Shown piece by piece: positions 1-9,119 of a stretch of DNA of 17,500 nucleotides. The stretch covers positions 1 to 17,500 of the forward strand of contig JAHBMJ010001338.1 of assembly GCA_018398765.1 (NCBI GenBank), given 5' to 3'. The stretch is from Chromera velia (taxonomy: Eukaryota > Sar > Chromeraceae). The notes under the pieces are model-generated. The model was not told where the DNA came from. It searched no databases and saw only the letters and a program-made list of their open reading frames with translations. How positions within the stretch are numbered: the stretch's first letter is position 1; each line of letters begins with the position of its first letter. The position numbers and the translations under genes were made by a program.

Positions 1-30
<30 letters not shown>
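1..30. repeat. (CA)n microsatellite at the window edge
   Basis: The window opens in a perfect CA dinucleotide run followed by a short GA run. The array is cut by the window edge, so its true length is unknown. It matches the many intronic and intergenic microsatellites elsewhere in the window. Confidence 0.95.
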
Positions 31-33
<3 letters not shown>

Positions 34-923
34 AGAGAAAGAGGGTGAGGGACTTTTGTTCTCTCTTGGCGACTATAATGCCCTCCCCTCTTATCATCTG
101 CAGGGGAAGGTGAGGAAGGCACCGTTCCGATTTCTCGATCTATCTGGTCGGTCAGGGTGGCATTTTGTTCTGCGATTTTTTCCTTCTCCATGTTGTATCT
201 TCAAGAAATCTGTTTTCGCCTAGATCCGCCGCTCAGTTTCCTTCCTGGTTTGGTATCTCCGTGGACCTTTTCCTCAGGTGCTTTTCGATCTTTGTGTGTC
301 TGCCGAGAGACGCATTGGACTGATCACTTTCATCCGTTGAGCTTGTCTGTCTTGATGCATCGATGGCGTGAGCAAAACTGGTTTGCCTGCATGCCTGCAG
401 ATTGTGGTCTCTCAGTGCAGAGGATCTTTTTTCTTTTGGATCAGCTGCCAGTCTCAACTGAGGGAGTGAAACTAGGTCGGTCCCTGCATAGGTTGGTAGG
501 TGGGTGGGTGAATGAGCGAGCGGGTGGCTGGATGCGTTACGGTGCGGCTGGGAGGAAAAGAGGGAGTGTGTGAATGGGGAGAAGGGGGGCGCGTCCATAC
601 CTGTGCTAACCTCGACTTCCCTTCCCTTCCATGAAGTAACTTACTCTATGCTGCCAGATCGACCCTCGTGGGTGCATGAAATCTGTTGTCTCCCTTTTTT
701 TGTTGCCCCCTCAGGGTGCATGCGCGGAATCGTGACGATGCCCCTAGCTGTAGCTCCGAGGGACTGGCCCGGTCTGTGTCCGTCTCCGTCCGTTGCTTGC
801 CCGCTTCTGTGCAAGCTCTAAGGTACTTTCCCGGCTCACTTGTGCTCCAGTGAGTGCCGATCATTTGACGTGGCCGGTATTTTTCTGATCTTTTCCTCTA
901 AATTGTGGCATGCATACATACAG
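31..923. other. Non-coding or intronic stretch upstream of the LRR exons
   Basis: No convincing gene was found here; the open frames are short, overlap on both strands and look like nothing known. It is probably intron or 5' sequence of the LRR gene that follows. One possible small exon is 715-771: acceptor CTCAG at 714, donor GTCTGT at 772, 57 nt, phase 1 at both ends like the downstream exons. Its translation is too short to recognise as a leucine-rich repeat, so it is only a candidate. Confidence 0.4.
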
Positions 924-2520
924 GCTCTAAAGCAGTGAGGGGTCCGGCAGTTCCGCTCCTTCGTCGTTGTCTGGAGCATGTGGATGCATCCTTCAAGGCG
1001 AAGAAGAAGGATGTCCCCCGTCTGAAGTCCCTCATTTTCGCACGTGGGTCAGGAAGGAGGGTGGTGCGATCATCGCCTGCCTGCCTGTCCATAGGCCCAA
1101 TTCTTCTTCGTCATCCACGCAGATATGGATACCTAGCACAGCCTGTGTTTCTGGTGCATGTTTCTGCCTTTTCGGGCTTCTTTGTTTTCACAACGGGTAC
1201 AGGAGAAAGAAGGCATTCCTTAGGCTCTTATGACTGTTGTGTGTGTTTCCGTCTGTCTGACCGTTTTCTTTTCTTTGCAGCAGGAACATTCGGCCCCCTT
1301 CTGCCGCCCCGTGCCACGGCCCGCTTGCTTTTTGCCTCCATGCCCTCCTGTGTGGAAACTCTGAGCCTTGAAGGTCGGAAGGAGAAATGAAACGTCGAAC
1401 TTATCCAGAAAGGGGAAAGAAGACACGGATGTCCGCTTCTGGTATTCACATGTCGCTCGGCTTCATTGTCCTCTTCCTGTTCCCCTTCTTTGCTTTCAAC
1501 GGACTGCTGAATCGTCTCTCCTCCCCCCCTCTCGCTCTTTTTGGATCTCTAATTTGCTTCAAGGAATTCCTCCTGCATGCCGGTCTGGTAGCCGTTGTAC
1601 CGCACCGTAGCGATTCGGTTGCCGAGTTCCTCCAGAACCCCTGACTGAGGCTCATCAGAAAGTAGTCCGGTGATTTTTTTTTTCATTCATTCATGGCCCC
1701 TCTGTCTGACTCTCATGCAGTTAATCACTGTCCCCTCTTTCTAGCTGTTGCTGATTCGCGCTCTCACTTGCACTATCACTCCCACCTTTTGTCTCTTCTC
1801 CTCTTTACGTCTCGATGCAATCGTTGTGCAGGCAGCTTTCTGGAGGTCGCTGTGATTGAGGCACTCGCAAAAGCCGTGAAGGATGGAAGACTTGCGTCTG
1901 TGCGGAAGCTGAATCTGGCGAATACCTCTCTTGATGACGAGAAGATGGCGATTCTCTCCTCTGCATTCGCAGCCGTGAGAGGGCTGCGAGTGGAGACCCT
2001 CTTGCTCGGGGGGGTGAGCAATGCCTTCAGAAGGAGGGAAACGTTCTGCACTCTGCTTCGAAGGGACGTTTTGCCCTCCCTGGCGGAATTTTGTGTTGCT
2101 GACGCTACACTGAGTCCTACAGCCTTAGAGGGTCTAGCAGAGGGGCTGTGTGGGGGGGAGATGGTTTGGTTGGAGTGTCTTGACTTGCAGAGGGTGAGGG
2201 TCTCCTCAGTGAGTTCGGAATCGGCCCTCTGCCGTGAAAAGTGCGTAGTCGCTCTTTCGCGCGCACTGAAAGCGGCCTTGGTCCCTCGTCTGAAGACTCT
2301 GTACTTGGGTCCGTGCCTCTCCCCACAAGGAGAGGGGGCAAAGGCTTTGGTCTTTGCTTTGACATCTGACGAGGCACCGCCTCTCCGGACAGTGCAAGTT
2401 CGTGTGTACAGTGGTGATCAGGAGGGAGAGGAAGATGTGAGCGCTTTTAAGAATTTACACTTTCCTGCTCTTCAAAGTTTTAAGCTAGATCTTGTCGTGA
2501 CGAACTGTCAATCAAGATGA
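924..2520 (+). CDS. Leucine-rich-repeat (RNI-like) protein, 3' exons only (partial)
   Basis: I infer three exons: 924-1043, 1281-1373 and 1832-2520, ending at TGA 2518-2520. The introns use GTGGGT and GTCGGA donors and CAG acceptors. All visible junctions are phase 1, so the first two exons (120 and 93 nt) are symmetric and hold about one repeat each. LRR-type strands are visible as PRLKSLIF (exon 1), VETLSLEG (exon 2), and VRKLNLANTSL, LECLDLQ, LKTLYLG and LQSFKL in the last exon, separated by predicted helices such as the segment ending AFAAVRGL. This is the ribonuclease-inhibitor type of LRR, a protein-binding scaffold; no partner or catalytic domain can be named. The last exon also stays open upstream into its intron (to 1693), but that part is not LRR-like. 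The 5' end is missing. Recognition as an LRR is fairly firm; the exact exon set is inference. Confidence 0.7.
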
Positions 2521-2615
2521 ATCTTAGATGATAGTACGTATAAGCATATAATGGAGATGTACTACTGTGATCGACGCCGTCTAATATCAGCTGCATGTAA
2601 AAACTAAGCTCCCTA
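2521..2615. other. 3' flank of the LRR gene
   Basis: A short AT-rich stretch between the LRR stop codon and the left target-site duplication of the next mobile element. It presumably holds the 3' UTR. No certain polyadenylation signal was seen. Confidence 0.5.
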
Positions 2616-2739
2616 CATCAGTGCTAGGCGACGTGCAGTGATAAAAAAAAAGAAGAAAAAAAATCTCGAGAAGCCTAATCTTTTTTATTTTTTTTTCTAT
2701 TATTTTATTTGAAGTGCCAAACATATAACAAAAACACAT

Positions 2740-2927
2740 GTAGGTAGCTAGGATTTTAATTCAGGATTTTAGCGGATTTTACGGGATATTAGCCAGGATT
2801 TTAGCGGATTTAGGCAGATTTTGCCCAGGATTCTGCCGGACTCTTAACGTTAAAAATATAATCCCTAAAATCCGCTAACGTTCGCTAAAATCATGGGCTA
2901 AAATCCTGCAAAATCCTGGCTACCTGC
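2740..2927. repeat. Inner hairpin A within the 2624-3269 element
   Basis: The left arm begins TAGGTAGCTAGGATTTTA and the right arm ends TAAAATCCTGGCTACCTGCA-like sequence, giving arms that pair imperfectly. Both arms repeat a short AGGATTTTAGCGGATTT-like unit, so the whole block can fold on itself. It could be an independent foldback element inserted into the host element. Confidence 0.7.
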
Positions 2928-2947
2928 AGAGTTGCTAAGTTTGCTTG

Positions 2948-3200
2948 GATCTTTGGACCTCCCTGAACCTAACTACCACTTAAAAGTTTAAGCCGCATTT
3001 TTGGATAAGCTTGAAAGTCCGTGCCGCAGGCGCAGATCATTTACGGTGTCTTGAAAGCTAAAGCCGCATATCTAGATGGTGTCTTGGCCGTCTACGCCGC
3101 AGGCGTTGATGGTCTCTTGAAAAACGACGCCGCAGATAGAGACCATCTTGATAATATTTTTTGAAGTGGCACTTAGGTTCAGGGAGGTTGATCTTTGATC
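2948..3200. repeat. Inner hairpin B within the 2624-3269 element
   Basis: The left arm at about 2948-2980 contains CCTCCCTGAACCTAA. The right arm at about 3162-3200 contains its reverse complement TTAGGTTCAGGGAGG, with GATCTTTG at both outer edges in inverted orientation. The loop carries GCCGCAGGCG twice and several CTTGAAA blocks. It looks like another foldback unit side by side with hairpin A. Confidence 0.7.
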
Positions 3201-3277
3201 ACCAGACTTAAAAAAAAAAAATTTTAACATGCCTATTCTTTTTTTTTTTTACCACTGTGCGTTGCCTAGCATCAGTG

Positions 3278-3875
3278 ATGATAACTAGGATGATAATTCG
3301 ATATGGTTATAACTTTTTTGATGCAAAACGAAGCGTTGTCTCTAGGCTCCGCACTGTAAAAAGACATTAAAAAAATATTGGCATCATTTTTTTTAATAGA
3401 TTTTTTTTGTATAGATCATGACAAACAACTGTTGTCAAAGTGCTGCAGGGCTGTTGTCCACATGTTGTAAAGAGTATTAAAGAGTGATGCATAAAGAATA
3501 ACGGGGGAGCACTGACAACTTGTCAGGCAATGTCAGGCATGCCGCCGACACGCGCACACGCTCAGCTCGCGCAGCCGTCTCCCTGTCGACGAATTGTCAT
3601 CGGATGGCCGATGAGGTTATATACTGTCTCTGACATCGACCTCGTGTTCCCAACATCGTGCAGCCGCGGCATTTTTTGAGTTTGGTCAGCAATCTTTCTT
3701 TCCTTGTGTGATTTTCTTCTGCCTCTACACGTACTCCACGTTTCTCCTGCGTCGTTCAGTTTCCCGCAGTGCGTGACGAGTTGACTCTTTACAGAGACGG
3801 AACGGTTCTGGGCCAGCCTGACATTTCGGTGCGTTTCCGCAGCCTTGTGTACCTCAAACTCATCGCACAGGCACC
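3278..3875. other. 5' flank of the eIF2γ gene
   Basis: About 600 bp between the mobile element and the eIF2γ start codon, AT-rich at first and more GC-rich towards the gene. It should hold the promoter and 5' UTR. I see no TATA box at a convincing spacing and no coding sequence that I can defend; a minus-strand open frame covering much of it runs antisense into eIF2γ exons. Confidence 0.5.
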
Positions 3876-6800
3876 ATGGATCACTTGGCAAAGCAGGTCG
3901 GAGGCAAGCGCATTGTTTGGGTCCTTGCCATTCATCAGACAGGAACGGTAAAAAGATCAAATTTACGTTCTTTCCTTTCTTCTTCCCCTCCTTTTCTTTC
4001 TTCTGTCTTCTTCCCCTTTTCCCACGCAGGACCTTTCCACACTGGACCCAAGCAAGCTGACTCCACTCAGCCCAGAAGTGATCAGTCGACAGGCAACCAT
4101 CAACTTCGGTGAGTCGATCAAGCAGACAATCCTTGCAATCTTCTTTCGTTCTCTCCTCATCTCTTGAACAGGAGGACGACACTGCACCCGCCTGCTCTTT
4201 TCCGGCCGGACAGCGCATTTCATGGATGGGGTAGAAAAGTGTGCGTGGAGAGTTTGCACAATTTGTACGTTCGCTGCTCACACGCCCCTCAATCCTGTTC
4301 GTTCCGACCAAACCAAACAGGCACGATCGGGCATGTGGCTCACGGAAAGTCCACAGTGGTGCGGGCCGTCTCTGGAGTCCAAACGGTTCGGTTCAAGCAC
4401 GAGAAGGAGAGGAATATCACCATCAAACTCGGTTACGCAAACGCAAAGATCTACCAGAGCCCCGACCTGGAGGCGCCTGACTGCTACACCTCTGCGGGGT
4501 CTTCCTCGCCCGACACGCTTGTGACTGAGAAGGGAAAGTTCCACCTGGTCCGGCACGTCTCCTTTGTGGACTGTCCGGGCCACGATATTCTCATGGCCAC
4601 AATGTTGAACGGGGCCGCGGTGATGGACGCGGCTCTTCTTTTGATTGCTGGCAACGAGTCTTGCCCTCAGCCGCAAACGTCGGAGCATCTGGCCGCAGTG
4701 GAGATCATGAGGCTCAAACATATCATCATTTTGCAGGTCTGTCTGTCAGGGTGCATGTGGGCGCGTGCAGGTGTGCGTGCAAATATGTGTTTGCTTGGTG
4801 TAGTCAGAGACAGCGCAAGAAAGAGTGTTCGCTGAAGAGGAGGACATGGCGTCATCGCAGTAACGGCGACGGTGTCACCAGGAGGCGGGGGTTGCGATGG
4901 ATAGAGAGGGGAGAAGAGGAGACTGCATACCGTTCAGGCAAACTAGAAGAGAAGAGGGCATGCGCGCGCAGACTATGGGAGAAGGGGGGGGAGGAGAACG
5001 GAAGTCGGATCGAGCTTTCAGACCGTCTTCTTTCCCCCCTTTCTCGCCCTGTGTACGTGTGATTCATCCCCTGTGTGTGTGTGAGAGAGAGAGAGACTTC
5101 AGCCTCGAACCCCGTGCTGCATCACATTGACTCGGAGTCTTTCTTCTGCTGCTACTTTTGGAGAGATAACAGATGCTGCTTCCCTCCCTTCCTTGCAGAA
5201 CAAGGTGGAACTCGTGAAGGAGGCCCAAGCCCTGGCACAACATGAGGAGATCAAAAAGTTTGTCTCAGGAACCGCCGCAGACGGAGCACCCATCATTCCT
5301 GTCAGTCAGTCAGTCGGTCCGTCGGTCGGTCAGTCAGTCAGTCAGTCAGTCACTCACTCACTCACTCACTCGGTCGGTCGGTCGGTCAGTCAGTCAGTCG
5401 GTCGCTCGATCAGTCAGTCGGTCAGTCAGTCAGTCAGTCGGTTGATCGGTCAGTCGGTCGGTCGGTCGGTCAGTCAATCAGTCAGTCAGTCAGTCGGTCG
5501 GTCGGTCTGTCAGTCAGTCAGTCAGTCAGTCAGTGAGTCAGTCAGTGGATCAGTCGGTCGGTCGGTCAGTCACTCGGTCGCTCGATCAGTCAGTCGGTCA
5601 GTCAGTCAGTCGGTCGGTCGGTCGGTCGGTCAGTCGGTCGGTCGGTCGGTCAGTCAATCAATCAATCAGTCAATCAAACAATGCAATCAATTAGTCTGTC
5701 GCCATCCGTTGGGAACTGTCGAAAACTCTCGACACCTTCCTTCATGTGATCAGCGACGCAAGCAAAGTGGCTTCGTTAAATCCTCCTCCATTCCTTCATG
5801 TCATCATCCAGCAAGGGAGTGACTGCACGAGGGCGCAGCTTCAAAAGCAAACAGGGAAAAGCAAACAGACGAGTGCGAAAGTCTCCGACTCCTTGTGCAC
5901 AGTCTGCCAGAGAGACACGCACGCAGACAGACAGACAGACAGATGGACAGACATGAAGGAGAGAAGAGAGTGGACGTTCTTCTCTCTTCGTTCGTGAGCA
6001 TTCGCCAGAAAAGAACGCGGGGGTATCTCTGCTCTCGGTGTCTCCTACTCACTGCTTCCTCTTTCTGGCTGTTGGCGTGAGCGTGAGTGTGTGCATGAGT
6101 GAGTTCGTGTGTGTGAGTATGTGTATGTGTGCGTGTGCGTGCGTGCGTGCGTGCGTGCGTGTGTGTGTGAGTGTGTGAGTGCGTGTGAGTGTGTGTATGT
6201 GTACGTGTGCGTGCGTGCGTGTGTGTGTGTGTGAGTGCGTGTGAGTGTGTGAGCGTGTGAGTGCGTGCGAGTGTGTGTGTGTGCGCGCGCGCGCGTGAAC
6301 GCAGATCTCTGCAGTGTTGAAGTACAACATCGACGTCCTGTGCGAGTACATCATCTCCCAAGTTCCCGTCCCAGTGCGTGACTTCACATCGAAGCCCCAG
6401 ATGATCATCATCAGATCCTTCGATGTCAACAAGGTCGGCAGGCCTGCTGTCATGGCAGGAACAGGAAGGCAGGCCTGCTCAGCAAGAAAGGGGGGGTAGC
6501 TGGGACAACGGTGCTGCCTGTTTCGGGATTTTCAATGTTTTTGTTCTGCGACAGATAGAAGGAAGGATAGAGGGATGGAAGGAATGAAGCAAAGAAACAG
6601 GGGGGGGGTGGAGCGAAAAGGGGGCCTGAAGGAAACAAAAGATCGGAAGAGAAAGGAAGGAACGAAGGAAGCAAGGAGCACCTCTTTCAGTGTCTCTCTC
6701 TGCTTGCTTCTCTCTCTCTCTCTCTCTCTCTCTCTATGCGCATGCAGCCAGGAGAGGACGTGAGGGACTTGAAGGGTGGAGTTGCCGGAGGGTCCATCCT

Positions 6801-9079
6801 GAAGGGGGTTCTGAAGGTAAGTCTAGTCTAGTCACGACGCTTGTTTGTTTGTTTGGGGTGGCAATTTTCAAAGTAATCAGCATTCCCTTGCTTCCCGACT
6901 TTGACTGCCTGCCTGCCTGCCTGCCTGCTTGCACCGTTCGTCACACTGAAGAAGCAAGCGCCTCGCGGACTGGTCTGCTTCGCTTCACTTCGCTGCGGTT
7001 ACAACACAAAAAAGCGGTGTCTTTTGCATGCCTGCCAGTCTGCACCCCTGCTTCTTGCGTATGGCGGTGATTGATGAGAACAGAGGAGAAGGCTGCTTTG
7101 TTCTTTCTTCACTTGGTGTCCCTTGGCTCTCTCTCCTCTCTTCCTTTCTCTCTCTCCCCATGCTTCTGTTTTTTCATTCTCTTTTCTTTCCTTAGTGTCC
7201 GTTGTGCACTTCGCAGCAACAAGAAAGGATGAGAAAGGGCTCCCACATTCGAATGATCCACTTGCTCCATTATCTTTCGATTTTTGACTGACATCACTTG
7301 GGTGTCTGTCTAGATGCATGTCCCTTTTCCCCTCGTTTCCCTGAATTCCTTCTGTCTGCAGGTTGGGGACGAAATCGAGGTCAGGCCCGGCATCATCGGC
7401 AGAGGCCCCGATGGGAAAAACAAAGTCACGCCGATCAGATCCAAGTCAGTCAGCAGCCTTCAGTCAGTCATTCTTCATTCAGGAAGGAAGGAAGGCAGGT
7501 AGGTAGCTGCATGATGTGTGCAGAGGGGAAGTATTCAGGACAGGCGTTCAGAAGAGATACATAAAGCATTCTGAAAGGGCTGAGAGGTTCTCAATTAGCT
7601 TTCGGTCTGCATGTATTTCTAGCGTTTGTTTGGGGTTCCTTCCAGCATCGGAGTTTTCCCCCTCGATCGATCGCTGAGAGACCCAAAGGAAAGGAATCCA
7701 AGGCGGCGATGGGTCAAGCTTGCCTAGCATTTTTGTGAGTGCATGGCTCACTCACGCACTGGGTGGCTGACTGGGCGATTGCCTGCCTGCCTGCCTCTCT
7801 GCCTGCAGGATTATTTCTCTGTTTGCGGAGCAGAACGATCTCCAGTTTGCTGTGCCGGGAGGTTTGATCGGTCGGTCGGTCAATTTGTTTGCAGGGCATT
7901 CATTCGTTCACTGATTCATTCACTCATTCATTGGGTTGGATTGAATGAGTTTCGGTGGGTTGGAGGTTCTCTCTCTCTTTCTCCCTCTCTCTCTCTATCT
8001 CCCTATCTCTTTCTCTCTCTCTCGCGCGCGCGGCACGCGCGCGCGCGCGCTCTGTATGTGTATGTGTGGCGCGGCTTCCTTTTGTTTGCTTGCGTCTCCC
8101 TTCCAAATGTTCTGTCGGTCGTTTGCAGCTCCGTTGCACGTTCTCTCCATGGTTTTCGATCACAGCCCGTTTCTTTTTCCGCTGAAAATCTGTCCGCGGT
8201 ACGGAGCATGTTTGGTTGGTTGCAGGTGTGGGGACAACGATCGATCCCACGTTGACGAGGTCAGACCGGTTGGTGGGTCAGGTCCTCGGCCATCCCGACG
8301 CCCTCCCGGACGTCTACCTGGAACTGGACATCACCTTCTACCTCTTGCGCAGGTAGGTAAGTAGGTAGGTGCAGTGGTTGAATCACTCATACATATGGAA
8401 CCAGTTCACATGCACACACTTCCAAAAGAACTGACGAGTTCTGTCATCCGTTCATGACACACATGTGCATACTCTGCATGCGCTTGAGATAACCTGCCTT
8501 TTCATCTTCTTCGTTCTGGCCTCTGCCCACACTTCACTAGGAGACATTTTGTTTTCCCCATCGATGGCGATGCTCCATGAATCTCTTCGTCTTCCTTCGG
8601 CCCAAACAAACAAAAAAAAAGGAATAATTTATTCGATTGCGTGTTGATCTGCGAAGACAAGACCGTTCGGTGCGATGCAATGACGTGGTGTTTTTTCTTT
8701 CTGCACAGACCTGCGTGCATGGGGATTGATCCCTGGACGCTCAGCCTCAGAGCGTCTGATCAAATGAATTTATTTGCCTGTCTGCCTGTGTTTTTTTAAA
8801 GTAAGAGTGTGTGTGTGTGTGTGTGTGTGTACAGGCTGCTTGGAGTGAAGACCGACGGAGAGAAGGCCGGGAAGGTCTCAAAGCTCCAGGAGGGGGAATA
8901 CTTGATGGTGAACATTGGGTCCACCTCCACGTGCGGAACTGTGACTGGGAAGATCAAAGCAGACGCCTGTCATCTGGTGCTCAACTCCCCTGTGTGCACA
9001 AGGGAGGGGGACAAAATCGCCCTGTCTCGAAGAGTAGAGAAGCACTGGAGGTTGGTTGTTCTTTCTTTCTTTCTTTCTT

Positions 9080-9119
<40 letters not shown>

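Larger units (their letters stand above)
2624..3269. mobile_element. Non-autonomous inverted-repeat element, CTAGGC family, copy 1
   Basis: The left end begins CTAGGCGACGTGCAGTGAT and the right end is the imperfect reverse complement, ending CACTGTGCGTTGCCTAG (15 of 19 terminal bases pair), each followed inward by an A-rich or T-rich run. The 8-bp sequence CATCAGTG lies immediately outside both ends (2616-2623 and 3270-3277), a perfect target-site duplication. No protein is encoded, so this is a MITE-like element moved in trans. An 8-bp duplication is typical of hAT, P and Merlin superfamilies, but these termini do not fit the usual hAT ends, so the superfamily is left open. Two further inverted repeats sit inside. 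A second copy of the same family occurs at 12842-13079. Confidence 0.85.

Noticed and set aside
905-1390. 161-residue continuous + strand frame
   Set aside because: It covers two LRR exons plus the intron between them. The intronic part lacks LRR pattern and has good donor and acceptor sites, so the spliced model is preferred.
1693-1831. N-terminal extension of the last LRR exon, from an ATG at 1693
   Set aside because: It is pyrimidine-rich and not LRR-like, and it ends in a canonical acceptor. It is better explained as intron.
3562-4311. 249-residue minus-strand open frame
   Set aside because: It lies antisense to the eIF2γ 5' flank, exons 1-2 and intron 2, and contains no recognisable domain.
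5301-5690. CRISPR-like regular repeat
   Set aside because: The units are contiguous tetranucleotides without spacers, in a eukaryotic intron.
5127-5822. 231-residue + strand open frame of Ser-Val-Gln/Gly-Arg repeats
   Set aside because: It is intron 3, exon 4 and the intron 4 tetranucleotide array of eIF2γ read through in one frame. The array has no stop because of its unit length, not because of coding.
5804-6361. Minus-strand His-Thr repeat open frame
   Set aside because: It is the reverse complement of the intronic TG microsatellite and runs antisense into eIF2γ exon 5.
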